Shown here: in pieces, positions 18,844-30,100 of the stretch
Layout of the letters: the number at the start of each line of letters is the position of its first letter
Numbering within the stretch: the stretch's first letter is position 1
Assembly: GCF_000210295.1 (NCBI RefSeq)
Contig: NC_026744.1
Location: 4,168,617 to 4,232,616, forward strand
DNA from: Trypanosoma brucei gambiense DAL972
Taxonomy: Eukaryota; Euglenozoa; Kinetoplastea; Trypanosomatida; Trypanosomatidae
Direction of reading: 5' to 3'
DNA length: 64,000 nt
Position numbers and translations under genes: made by a program
The notes under the pieces: generated by a model
What the model was told of the DNA's origin: nothing
The model's input: only the letters and a program-made list of their open reading frames with translations
Databases searched by the model: none

Positions 18844-20170
18844 GTGTTGTAAGAACGATATCGATGATCAGCAACTTTGTAAATTTATAACGAAAATCCT
18901 ATTTTCCCGAAGAAAAAAGAATTCCCCCCTTTTTACTATGGAGCGCCTTTCTCTCATAGATGGACTTACCACCTCCACGGAGCACAAGCTGAGCTTATGG
19001 CTGAAGGACCAGGCGGGTGAGCAGACAAACAAACTCCGCGGTTGAAGGGTACGACGGGCCCATCACTGAAGTCAAACACGCACTGTAGTGGAAAATAAAA
19101 TAACGACGCCTTTGTTGTACTCACTCCACCGTTTTGCTGTTGAGGGTTTCGAATGTATTGGAAACCTCCATTGGTATAGGTAAAGTTAACCAACACGCCA
19201 GAGGGCTGTGCATTCATGCAGCCGCCGAAGCATTAAATCACGTCTTCCTTGCAGTCCCACCCAAACAATACTGGTGGTTCTTTTTCCCCCCGAATGCTTC
19301 AACTTGGGAAACGGTGCGACTACGACCCGGGTAGTTGATTAAAAGCATTTCTTCCTTACCATCTTTCCTGGCGCTGAAAGGGACGGTGATGGGCTTTTAA
19401 CATGGCCACTCATGCCAAACCACACGCTGCCTTTGCTATCCCACCTTCTATCATGCACTTCATCAACGTTACGGGTAGCTAATATGTGAAATGTGAAGAA
19501 GGAGATCAGCAGCGGTCCTTTAAAAAAACGGGTAAAACACAGTCACAGCGTAAGATGAAAATAATAATATCAATAACAATGATAATAACAATGGCGCTGA
19601 CCTTCACAGAGGATGCCAATACGCATAGCAGCCGTGTGCAAGCAAGGGTAGAAAGGGAATGGAAGAAAAAAACCGTACAAAAAGGCTTCAGAAGGCAAAG
19701 GAGTCGAGCGGCGAACGGTTGCGTTAACAACGTGCAGCGGGCGCCGATGCACAAATGTGGATTGGGAAGTCAAACAGAAAAAAACACAAAAACATTTCCT
19801 CCGCGGTGACGTTCGAACACTGCTTTATGCTCCTCCCTTCCACATATTTGTAGCATTCTTTCGGATTGCTCCTCTTGCATACTCTTCGTCGTGCACAGCT
19901 TTTCTTAACAATTTAGCCTCCACACATAGTAGTGCACAGCGGTGTTTCCCTCAATACTAATAACAGATGTTGCAACGAGAGTTTTAAGAAAAACATGGCG
20001 CCACAACAGACAGGGAACAGTGCAAGAATACCTTATCATTTCTTGCCGCATGAACACCCAAACACTTATGTCGACAAGCAACTGAAGGTTGAGGGTGATA
20101 CCCCAAGTTGATTGTGCCTCTCCAGTAACCACAAAGCTAACCTACACAAATATCTGCCATTTATCAACCA
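18458..20170. other. 1.7-kb spacer between the Sec7 gene and transporter copy 2
   Basis: Positions 18458-18843 are the duplicated transporter 5' flank. The remainder (about 1.3 kb) is unique. A minus-strand ATG frame of 83 codons (18966-19217) exists, but it matches nothing I know and has no convincing splice acceptor. No RNA gene is seen. Confidence 0.7.
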
Positions 20171-23100
20171 TCACACAAGATTCATGAGCGGCAGGGCAAA
20201 TGTCGCCCTTGTGGGAGGTGGGAGGTGACGAGTACCTCCCCTCAGCATGTAGTACTGAATTCTTTTTTCTACAGCCACATGCATTCCGGTGAGATTCACC
20301 GCAAAGGCAGCAACCAGGTCATCCAGCATGCTATACGTGTCGTGAAGCAGCCGAAGTATCGGCTGAACCTCAAGGACACGTAGACCTTTGTATATAGTAG
20401 CCGCGATTTGTGGGTATAAGCTCAGCAGCATGGGTCGTACATGCTGGGCGTAATGTGGAATAGCATAGGGCTGCACACCACCGCGGTCGCCACAGAGTAC
20501 GCGGTGCTCACGCTCGAGGCGCTGCAGGCACTGAAGTGCCAACTCAGCATACCGTTGGTGATAAGGCTCACGAGATTTAATTGTCTCCAACTCCTCCGTG
20601 TAGGGTAACATAGATGCATCAAGCAGGGATGAATCGCTGTGTCCACTTGATCCAACAAAGTTTTCCAGTGAGGCGTCTCGCGTACCACTCCCCGAATGAG
20701 ACAGTCCCGCTGCGTCCACAGTTTCACCCACAGCATCTGCGGGCGCTAGCTGCTCAGAAGATAAAACATGCTGTTGCCTCTGCTGATTGCATATATCAAG
20801 CATACGGGCGAGTCCAGGTGAAGAAAACTCCATTTCAGCCTGTCGGGGTGTCCGTTGGAACCTATCCAGCTCCCACTTACTTCTAGCCACACGCGTGTAC
20901 ATCTCACACATAACATCCTCGGGAAACGGTACTGCGACACATTCGTTGCCATTCCTAACAAAATCCTTCATCGTCATCCGGGAAGATCTCACGTTCGCAT
21001 TGTGAAGGCTTGTATGAAGAAACAGAAGCACTCCAGCCATAGCGTTAGCATCATCAGGCGAAATACTGCGGGGGTTTTGTGCCGCGTATACTTCACCAAA
21101 GCGCTGTTGGATTACTACCCACACTTGCGCCTCGAAAGTGGGACGATCCCAAGACATAAACTCGCACGTAGTGTCCCTCAGCGCAATGTCGATAGGCACA
21201 TTTCTATATGAAAAATGTTGCAAGTATTCCCTTAGAATGCGGTCGCAGTCCTTGTCCTTTAGCACGCGCTCGAATATTCCACATAAAGCTCCCCGCTCAA
21301 CACCCTCGTACGTTTTGAGAAACAGTGCAAAGGCACTCCAGCCTTCTTCACCCTCTGCCGGAATATAATCTCGCTCCTTCAAGAAGCTCATCGCCTGCCG
21401 CCACTGACCTTTGTTGATTAGGCCTACAGCTAGCTGTGCTGTGCGCTTGCTATGCAGCAGGTAATGTATGTGCTTCCAGTGGTAACCAACACTCCAGCGT
21501 CTTTCAACTCCCTGCTGTTCGAAGAGGGATTCATCAGTCACTATGGGGGAAACGGGCATATTGTTGCCTGTCACCCTTTCCGAGACCCGATGTCCATCCT
21601 TCACGTCCCTCTCCGAGTAGTTGCGGTACACATCATACCAACGGTTATCTGATACCGTGTCACCGGGAAGCCTGGAAAGCACCTGTCCCACAACCTCACG
21701 TGTTTGCTGGTGGGAATAGTCATCAGGATCTTCCGCGATCCAGCGCTGCAACGAGTGAACTAAGTTGTGTATGGCACTCGCACAACCACTGCGCAGGAGT
21801 TGTTGTTGGTCGTCAGAAAGCCAGTCCGGTTCAATAAGATGCGTGAAGGTCATCTCGGCCACGAAATTTACCATGAGCTCCAGCATCCCACCGTACTTAC
21901 CACCGGCGTCAAATGTTGGATTACAGTCATAGTTAATGAAAAGCGAAACACACAGATGAGGAACACTGAGAAGCTCCCGCACCATGTCCACAACTGCGTG
22001 TTTTTGAGAAAAACTTGAGTAACGCGACAAAGCTAACGGAAACAGCATTACAGCAAGAACTGTGTGCAGCTCTCGAGCAAGGTGATAATGACATTTTTGG
22101 AGTAGCAATGAGATTATACGCACCGCAGAGGCGAAGAAAGAAGCTGGGGCCACTGCGGTCAGATTCCGTGCAAGACACCTTGTAAGGTCGTACTTTGTTG
22201 CCGTAATCACTAGAGACAACCATGTCGCGCAGTGGTGCTCTACACAACAGTTTGCCATTGGGAGAGCCTGAAATACCGCCTCAAGCATATCAAGTGCAAG
22301 CTGCCGCGCTCGTGCTTCGGGACCTCCCTCACCAGTTGAACCTGATCCGCTTACTGTGCGAGCCCCAAGACTACAGGTATGCTTTATCAGTAACAGTAAA
22401 TCCTTCATTGCGTCAGGGAACCGGCCCATTTTCATAGAAGATAAGGCGCTTCCAATTATCTGCCCATTCAAAGTGCTTCGAAAGTAGTCAAAGGAGGAAA
22501 ACGTGGTCTCAGCGAATAACTCACACTCTGAATTATGGCTCAGTGACTGCGCTGCCCTTTCGTCCCCTGTCGTTTCACCCAATGAAGCTTCGACAAAGGG
22601 ATCCGTGTTGTTCTCCACACTGATGGGGAGGTGCTTCGAATCAGGCTCCACATCATGAACGTAGTCGTCCAACGGCGTTAGAGACGTAAAGGTGCATGAA
22701 CGAGAATCTGTAGGTGCAGATTCCAGGAAAGTTCGAGTCACGCGAAGAACACATAACGGTAGCAGGTCGCGGCTAATCCCCCGAGCCCCTTCACTCGCGC
22801 CCAACAGGGCGACGCGACAACACGTTTGGATGCACCGGGTAACACACTTACCGGTGAACGAAGGGAAACTGTCATCACTCACGAGATCATGCAAAATCTC
22901 TACGCTGGTCAGCTGTAATCCCGCATCTGTGATGCGTGCAAGCACATCCCCCAACGCCTCGAACACCGCGGCCCCGCACGAAAGTACGCTGTTGCTACCA
23001 TTGGCCCGATATAGCACGATGGATGTCGTATACTGAATGCAATTATTGTGGATCATCCGTTGTAATAGTGGGAGTGCAGCCTCCGTTACGCGCGTCTTCT

Positions 23101-23311
23101 TGATATAGAGGGCACCCAAAACGGAAGACATAACCGAATCGGTCACAAATCGTATTCGCTCGCTTTTCCAAGCACCACCGCGCCACCTGCCGACAGATGA
23201 CTGGGCTTGCTTAAGCGCCTGCTTAAACTCAGGATCAATAACAAAACTCCCACCATCACCACGGGAAACCAGTGCCAACAGCGAATCAAGTGACCGAAGG
23301 AGAGCCTCCAT
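20171..23311 (-). CDS. Sec7-domain protein, putative Arf guanine-nucleotide exchange factor (divergent)
   Basis: A 1,046-residue protein with a Sec7-like domain at about residues 627-795, preceded by a long helical region that could stand in for the DCB/HUS part of BIG/GBF factors. Family landmarks are KGQWRQAMSFL (usual N/K-P-xxGIxxL), the catalytic-loop equivalent TFEAQVWVVIQQRF with Glu727 at the glutamic-finger position (usual GEAQKIDRIMEAF), DANAMAGVLLFLHTSLHNANV (usual A-x-SIIMLNTDLHNP) and RMTMKDFVRN. Motif 2 has lost its conserved Asn and Asp (LHTSLHN for LNTDLHN). If active it would load GTP onto Arf-type GTPases at Golgi or endosomal membranes. The divergence leaves activity uncertain. 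A serine-rich linker follows the domain (about 855-905). Confidence 0.82.
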   Translation of the reverse strand: MEALLRSLDSLLALVSRGDGGSFVIDPEFKQALKQAQSSVGRWRGGAWKSERIRFVTDSVMSSVLGALYIKKTRVTEAALPLLQRMIHNNCIQYTTSIVLYRANGSNSVLSCGAAVFEALGDVLARITDAGLQLTSVEILHDLVSDDSFPSFTGKCVTRCIQTCCRVALLGASEGARGISRDLLPLCVLRVTRTFLESAPTDSRSCTFTSLTPLDDYVHDVEPDSKHLPISVENNTDPFVEASLGETTGDERAAQSLSHNSECELFAETTFSSFDYFRSTLNGQIIGSALSSMKMGRFPDAMKDLLLLIKHTCSLGARTVSGSGSTGEGGPEARARQLALDMLEAVFQALPMANCCVEHHCATWLSLVITATKYDLTRCLARNLTAVAPASFFASAVRIISLLLQKCHYHLARELHTVLAVMLFPLALSRYSSFSQKHAVVDMVRELLSVPHLCVSLFINYDCNPTFDAGGKYGGMLELMVNFVAEMTFTHLIEPDWLSDDQQQLLRSGCASAIHNLVHSLQRWIAEDPDDYSHQQTREVVGQVLSRLPGDTVSDNRWYDVYRNYSERDVKDGHRVSERVTGNNMPVSPIVTDESLFEQQGVERRWSVGYHWKHIHYLLHSKRTAQLAVGLINKGQWRQAMSFLKERDYIPAEGEEGWSAFALFLKTYEGVERGALCGIFERVLKDKDCDRILREYLQHFSYRNVPIDIALRDTTCEFMSWDRPTFEAQVWVVIQQRFGEVYAAQNPRSISPDDANAMAGVLLFLHTSLHNANVRSSRMTMKDFVRNGNECVAVPFPEDVMCEMYTRVARSKWELDRFQRTPRQAEMEFSSPGLARMLDICNQQRQQHVLSSEQLAPADAVGETVDAAGLSHSGSGTRDASLENFVGSSGHSDSSLLDASMLPYTEELETIKSREPYHQRYAELALQCLQRLEREHRVLCGDRGGVQPYAIPHYAQHVRPMLLSLYPQIAATIYKGLRVLEVQPILRLLHDTYSMLDDLVAAFAVNLTGMHVAVEKRIQYYMLRGGTRHLPPPTRATFALPLMNLV

Positions 23312-25099
23312 TGTAGATCAGTACACCGGCACTGAGAGACCGTACACAATGTCGCCCAAGCACTTACTCTAACGTTCCCACGATTCCCCCACCCACTAAA
23401 CTTGCACTGTACAACAGAAAGGAAAAAAACGAAATAGGAAAAGAAAAAATGGAGAGAAATATAAAGAGGGGAAAATATAGACTACGGTTGAGGCGAAAAC
23501 GAAAAAGTGGAAAAGGATCGGAGAGAACGGTCGTTGAGGACGTGGTGATATCCACCCATGCGAGAAACGTTACCAGAATAACGGACCACTTCCACTGGAG
23601 CCGCCCGCCGTGACGTCTGTCATTATAGTCGCAACTTCGTCCCACAGCACCGCTTCATCTTAATCATTTCTGACGCCGTAACAACTACAACCACACACAA
23701 CTTGAGCAGCCACGACGATAATTACGAAAAAAAAAAAAAAAGAACCCGCTCCTCTACTATCTACACACATATATGCATAAGGGTCGATGGAAAGGAATTT
23801 TTCTAAAGTATTAGATGTTCTCCCACCCCCTCCGTTTCTTTGCATGACGCCACCGGGTAAACCAAAGGCAAGCGAGTCAAGCCGCAGTAAGTCGAGCAAA
23901 GCCAATGCCACAGCAGCCTTCACCCTGGCCATACAAATGTGGCACTCCAAAAAGGGGAACACACACAGAGAGAAAAGGGGCAATAAATGAACAGCTAAGC
24001 ATCCCAAAATGTCTCTACGCCCACAGCACGAATAACGAAGCGCGAAACACCAAACTATGGCACTGATCAAATTGACAAGTTACAAAAAAAAGAGTGGAAG
24101 AGGGAGAAATAGTGCGGAATAAAAGCAGGAAATGGAACATGTAAAGGGAGAACTCAACAAACACATATTCAGCGGAGTCATACCAAAGATTTCCCGACCC
24201 CACGTATGCACACTAACTGGAATGAAGCGTAGGGGTGCGCGAAAATAAGTAACAACATTAGAATAAAAATTAAGGCGTAAGCAACTTTTGCACACCATAC
24301 ACCTCGGACCCAACATTCCCCCTCCCCCACACACACCTCTTCCCCTCCAGTTATACTCTTTTTTCTTCTTTCCTTTCGTTACTTTTCCAACTACATATAT
24401 TTGGACGGGCTCTCGTGACGCACAACAGATTCAAATGGGAAAGAACCGGAAGCTTGGAATCCAAGAACCCCAAGCGGGACTAGCGAAAGTACCTGCACAA
24501 ATTGTACCCGCAGGCGGAGCAGCCGATAAGGAATGGAAGAAAGGAAAGCGAAGGAAACAAAGCATAGAAAGGCTCTCGTACAGAGCACCAACGCGCAAAA
24601 CAACAAAGTGACTCAAGGTAGAGAGAGGTAGTAAAATTAATAAAACAATAAAATCGGCCATCCCCCCTCTAGCGTGTTGAGAAGGCACACACCAAAAACA
24701 CACAACCGACGAGGCTTCCGCTGATGAAATGTTTAAACCCCACACACACTCCCTTTCGCGCCAGCGCGTGTAAAGACAACGTTATGGCAAAGGAGTGGTA
24801 ACAAGTAAATACTGGAAATATTGGAAAAAAAAAAAAGGTCGAAAACCAAAAAGACAAGAAAGCAAACAATCATTTGCGGCATACCATAAACTCTCCTTAG
24901 GTACATAAGGGCCCTCTTTCCTTCCTCCCCCTCCTTTGTCTACCAACAGGCAAATTCTGCACAACCCATCATTGCCGTTTACATGTGATGCAGATTAGAC
25001 GACACGGAAAGGAAGGGGAATATATGATACATACCCTATCGTGCTCTCACTTCTACTGTATACGTTTATGACTACTAATATAAGAATTAGAAACATGGT
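23312..25099. other. 1.8-kb spacer between the CaaX-protein gene and the Sec7 gene
   Basis: AT-rich with scattered homopolymers (for example an A run at about 23728-23742) and a pyrimidine run on the plus strand at 24300-24390. Short plus-strand frames (23787-23990, 24288-24611) run against the transcription unit and look spurious. No gene is supported. Confidence 0.7.
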
Positions 25100-26602
25100 T
25101 CACATCACCGAACAGCATTTAGACGCTGCGCATTTATTCGTGTGCGGTTCCCTGGTCCGCGGGTTGAATCCTCCACCGGGGGAAGCAAAATTGCAGCTGG
25201 GTCTTGCCTTCTTAGCGTCTGATGCGCGTGTTTGAGGTCCTTCTTCTGTCACTTGAAATGGTTCAGAAAAACAACAAACAGCAGTCGGCTCTGCTATCGT
25301 TGAATTCACCACAACAGGTATCACTAGTACACCGCCCTCAGACGCATTATCAATGAGACAACCGGAGCTGCATAGTGTCTGGTGGGCGCCACTTCCTGAT
25401 ACCTCAACCGCGCTTCGGCTCCCACGCGCCTGCAGTGTTGTAGGTTTGGGATCGGGTTTCTGCACAAAATCTGTCACAGGTGCTCTATCTATCAGTTTAC
25501 TTTCACCCGAACCCTTGCACCGCCCTTCCGCCCCCATTGGGGACTGCGCGACAGGGGTTAACATCCTCTTCTTGTCGCTCACGCCGTTGTGCGCTTCGTG
25601 TTTCACCGTGGTGCTTGAGCCATTACACGGAGCACACCCCACCTGACTAGTATAAACAGCAGTACATTTTTTAGACATTGGAGACACCGGGGCTCTCGTC
25701 ACCTTTCCACGGGCCTGCGACACCCTACGTCTATCACCTTCCACAGACGCGTCCTTATGCTGAAACCTCTCCCGATGCGACTGCTGCCGTTGTTGGTTGT
25801 GACTATGATCTCCTAAACCCACAAGACTCCGTACCTGCCCCGCGCGCACCTCCTGCTCCCTCTGCGAGCCGGCAGTTGATGCATATCTTAGTCTAACTTT
25901 ACTATTCCTTGTAACAGAAACTACACTGTCGATTCCCTCCCGCCTATGATTTTGTGAGAGTTGCCTGGTATTTGGGGCCCCCATCCGCTCGTCCCTGTGG
26001 TGTTTCTCACCCGAAATCCTTCCCTTATGTCGCAGCGTTGCCCGGCGGCTCCCCCTTCTAAGAGCGGGAGAGAATGAGTCATCTGCAGTAAACTTCTTTG
26101 GCGACGACTCATCACTTGGGTACGACAGGTCGAGCCAAATTGATGTCTTCTGCACCGCAGTATGTGAAGAGGACGACTCGGACACCCCGTCGTCCTCGGC
26201 CTGCAATGCACGCCAGTACTCCTCACTCCAATATTCCTCATCTGCCGTCACATGCCGGCCCCGCTGCAACTCCTCAGCGATGGCATCCAAACCTTCACGC
26301 TCCGGCGCGCACAGAAATGCACAAAAGGGGTTCGATGATGACACACATCTGTGAAAGTGGTCCGCACATGGAGCCACCTCTATAGCCAAAGTGATCGTGG
26401 GCAACGTGCCATGCAGCAGGGAAGTGCGGTTCCCCGACACAATATCATCAATGAGTGGGGTCAAATCGTCGGGTGGGCGATAGATGACTTGAGGGTCTGA
26501 TAATCTGAAGTCACGCAAGAATGGGACAGTGGTGAACACGTTGCCATCAGGCTGTACGTCATCACCTGGGTAGTAGGCCACCGCGGCGTAACGTTGGGAC
26601 AT
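25100..26602 (-). CDS. Disordered basic protein ending in a CaaX prenylation box
   Basis: A 500-residue protein that I cannot assign to a family. Residues 1-130 look folded (start MSQRYAAVAYYPGDDVQPDG; a Cys/His-containing patch PCADHFHRCVSSSNPFCAF at about 78-96). From about 140 to 480 it is low-complexity, rich in Ser, Arg, Lys, Gln and Gly, as in intrinsically disordered regions. The last residues are SKCCSVM and then a tga stop, giving a C-terminal CSVM box with Cys497 as prenyl acceptor. A Met at the last position favours farnesyl transferase in the known rules, and the neighbouring Cys496 could be palmitoylated. The expected result is a peripheral membrane or flagellar-membrane protein (inference). 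No signal peptide or membrane helix is visible. Confidence 0.8.
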   Translation of the reverse strand: MSQRYAAVAYYPGDDVQPDGNVFTTVPFLRDFRLSDPQVIYRPPDDLTPLIDDIVSGNRTSLLHGTLPTITLAIEVAPCADHFHRCVSSSNPFCAFLCAPEREGLDAIAEELQRGRHVTADEEYWSEEYWRALQAEDDGVSESSSSHTAVQKTSIWLDLSYPSDESSPKKFTADDSFSPALRRGSRRATLRHKGRISGEKHHRDERMGAPNTRQLSQNHRREGIDSVVSVTRNSKVRLRYASTAGSQREQEVRAGQVRSLVGLGDHSHNQQRQQSHRERFQHKDASVEGDRRRVSQARGKVTRAPVSPMSKKCTAVYTSQVGCAPCNGSSTTVKHEAHNGVSDKKRMLTPVAQSPMGAEGRCKGSGESKLIDRAPVTDFVQKPDPKPTTLQARGSRSAVEVSGSGAHQTLCSSGCLIDNASEGGVLVIPVVVNSTIAEPTAVCCFSEPFQVTEEGPQTRASDAKKARPSCNFASPGGGFNPRTREPHTNKCAASKCCSVM

Positions 26603-27115
26603 GAACGACTCTCAGTCCACCGCATGCGATGCCGCGGCGACACCGGGTAAACTACAACAAGTAGGGCAGAATAAAACACGCCCCAGCGAACAGAGGCCTA
26701 GTCACTAAATGGATGTCAGAAATCAAAAAGCAATGAAGGAAGAGAGAACAAAAAAGAAAATTTACGTACTTCGTAAGTCAGCACACGTGAAGACGCAGAA
26801 AAGGTTCCCGCTTGCCTGCTAATAGGCGAATGCCGGTGGTTCGTTGAGGTACTGAGAGCCTGATGCTTCAGCACAGCTTATACGGTACAACCGGCTCACT
26901 TTTTGAGAATCCCTCCCCATGTTCATCCGGTTCATCCGCCGAAGTCACTTCCCCACTTGATTCAAATCTCTCATATCCGTTTATTTCCTGTCTTGTCCAC
27001 CACCTCCCGCACAGCACCTTCGGCATTCCCACTCACACACTCTTATGGTCAGCTGTTTTTCTATTAACTCCTCTCTCTACCGCCACAAACCCAGTGATGT
27101 CAGACCAAACCGGCA
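26603..27115. other. Spacer between the propeller-like gene and the CaaX-protein gene
   Basis: About 0.5 kb, pyrimidine-leaning on the plus strand near 26890-27080. No gene is seen. Confidence 0.7.
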
Positions 27116-30100
27116 TCATTTCCTCACCCTATCATGATACTCACATGGTCTCACACGCCCGCACGGCTTCTTGCTACGTTTCAAAATTGCCTCACAGTAC
27201 AGCTGCTCGCGCTGCGTTGCTGAACCGACGGAAAACGTCACGGTTTCTGCCACTGCCGCAGAACCACTGGTAGCGGGTGCCTGTGTGAGCAACGAACCAT
27301 CCAACGTGCTGATGCTGTCATTCCCCAATTGCGCGCCCGAAACTGGGCTTAAACACTCGGGTGCTCGCTCCTGCCCATGTGAAACCACGTTCGTCTCTTG
27401 AGTCTCCGCAACTGACACGGAAGACGCTGGGACAGCATTGGTGCTGCTTCGGCTCTGCGAGTTGCCGAAGACTATGATATCAAGGGGCCTTCCCTCGTGT
27501 CGTAATGCAGAGATTCGCGAAGCGGCACGGGCGACATCCTCTTCTAACTGCTGCTCCTCGTTTTGAAGAGGACAGATGCTCAATGCAGCTGTGTGGGGCG
27601 GGGCGAAAGCAGCTTTTGTACTCAGTACAACAGAACCTGCCTGTCCCCCAACAGCTGAAAGCATTTCGTCACATCGCCCCTCCATGGAGGGGCGATGTGA
27701 GTACGAAACATTACCATTTGGCATCAGGCTACGTAGATGCGAAGCGACGACCTGTAGCTTCTGGGCATCTACTGAGCAGTTGGCCGTTATACGCTCACAT
27801 ACCTGCAAAGCATCCGCATATCGCTGCATGAGAATGTAAAAATCCAGGCGAAGCACATCTGCGGCGGCGGGATCGGGGAAGCGTCGGAGAACGGTTTCTA
27901 CAATTTCTTCCTCCGGCGACTGGGGCTTGATGAGGCCGCTGAATATTTTAATATCAGCTGTTTGCAGCGCCGCCCACGCCAACACGCGCGTTGCAACGCA
28001 GTGCCATGGTGTTCCGTCAGATCTACGGAACAATGTTTCCAGTACCGCAGTGCTCCCGCGCTTGTAGGCCAGGTAAAGAAGTTTCACCGCAACCGACGAA
28101 GGCAGTGTCCCCACAGTGGTGATTGCCAAAGTGCTGCCAATTAGGTGAAACACACTTTCGTATGCTCCACTGTGTGTGAGGCCGCTAAGAATGCCAGGAA
28201 TTATGTCGAGAAACGGCGGGGAACCGATCTCGCGTGCAGGCAAGGTAGGGCAAATGCAGTGATCCGCTGCGTAGGCTAAGTAGGCCCATGAATCCACTGA
28301 AGCCGGAAGGCAAAAGGTACTGAGAAATTGCACTCGTGCAGACCTCTTTTCGTAGTCGTGGTAACAATGTGGTCCCGTAAAGGTGCAGTACAACACGAGA
28401 AGAGCTATTTCTGGTTTCAGCGACGCCACCTGTTGGACGATACTTCGCAACGGAGCACCATCTGTACAGTTTACGTGTGAAAGAATGGCGTCGATGCACA
28501 TGGACGGTGCCGAACCTTCAGAACCCCATAATTTCAACGCTTCCATCGAAGAAGCGGGCTCAAGTAAGTCAAATTCCTGCTGAAATTGTTTGCGCAACTC
28601 AGTTTGTAACGTACACACTTGTTGACGTATGCCGTCCAAGCCTAGCGCCTCGCGAAGAGGTACATCAAGGCACTCCTGAGCTCCAACAGTGTGAAGAAAC
28701 TGATACACAGAGAGTCGAATATACACAATGTGAAGCCTCCGAATCAGGTGCATGGAAATACTCTGGTACGACATCAAGTCCCTGTTCAGCTCCCGTTCGC
28801 GGTGCAGTGTGGCAACCATACAGTGTTGTAGGTCCAGTAGCTTCCTAATAGCGCTCTCCACGGAATGTTGATCGCGTACTACAGCAGCCTCGGTCTCCAA
28901 CTCCCGAACTAGCGACTCACACTCTTCGCGCAATCCAGCAAGTTGAGTAGGCGCAGCGCAAACCACCTGATGGCAAAGTTGCTTGTTATTCAAGTCCCCG
29001 AAAATAAGCACACTGGCATTCTGTCGCAGGGATATTATGTTCAGCGAAGAGCTTCCCAGCTCGTTCTGCACGAGCAACTCATAGGCTCGCTGCCTGAAGG
29101 CTAAATCATGTATGTGACCACTCCACACGAAAACGCTATGGGACCACCCACCAACTGTAGGCAGTGTGCCCGGACCGCCTGAGCTATGTAGTGACAACGA
29201 ACTAAAGTTCACTGATACTGGCGTTTGCACAGCAAGGTGAATGCCGTACGCACGGCTTTCGCCAGCAAGGAAAATTCTTCCCACGTCCTCTGATCCAGCG
29301 GGTACCGACAGCTGCTCGTCAAGCAGCCGCACAGGCGTTACAGAACAGTCAGCCACCTCCTCATCTACCGCCATCATTGCCCCACTGCGCACGTTAGGGG
29401 GGAACCAGTAGGCACACAGCGAGTAATCATCGCATATCACCCACAAGGCGGACCCTCCGGCGAAGGCAGCGTGAGTCGGGGTTGCAGAGGACGACACTCG
29501 TAGCAAGTGAGTAATGCGGCACAGAATAGAACGGTCACTGGACTCATACAGTTCGGCAACAGCAACACAACCGTCATCCAAAAGGACAATCAGTTCCGCC
29601 GTTGTACGCCCACTAAGGATACGCACTGGACACGTGTTACCAAAATCGTATAGAATCTGCACGTGGCACCCTCCCTGGCCACGCGTACAGCTGAACAACT
29701 CGCCTGTGCCAAGAATGTAAAGGGCCACATCACAAAATCCGTTCCGGATGCACACAACACTGTGCCGTCTCACCTTCGGCTTCCTCTTCATGCGAGGTAA
29801 TTCATGCACCTTCACCTGTGGACCAGACACAAACGTGACGGTTGTCCTCTGCCCCTTATCCGGCTCGTGAGTAGCGCAGCAAACCAAGACATCACTCGAA
29901 TTCGTGGAGGCGTCGATACCCCCATCGGGGACGTCCGGCAGTTTTGCCTGAGCAAGCAGCACTCCGGTATCAGAAAAAACTCGAGCCTCGGATACCCAAC
30001 TGCCACTTGAGTTACCAACGCTTTTGTACCCCCGTCTCCCTGTAGATACCGTCAGTACCTTACCGGCATCAAAAGAAGCCCAATCAACTGCCGCTGTCGT

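Noticed and set aside
18966..19217. 83-codon minus-strand ATG frame (MNAQPSGVLV...)
   Set aside because: No family resemblance, no clear splice acceptor, and short enough to be chance in a 1.3-kb spacer.
24288..24611. 107-codon plus-strand frame containing MGKNRKLGIQEP
   Set aside because: A pyrimidine-rich stretch precedes it, but it is antisense to the unit, has repetitive basic composition and no known match.
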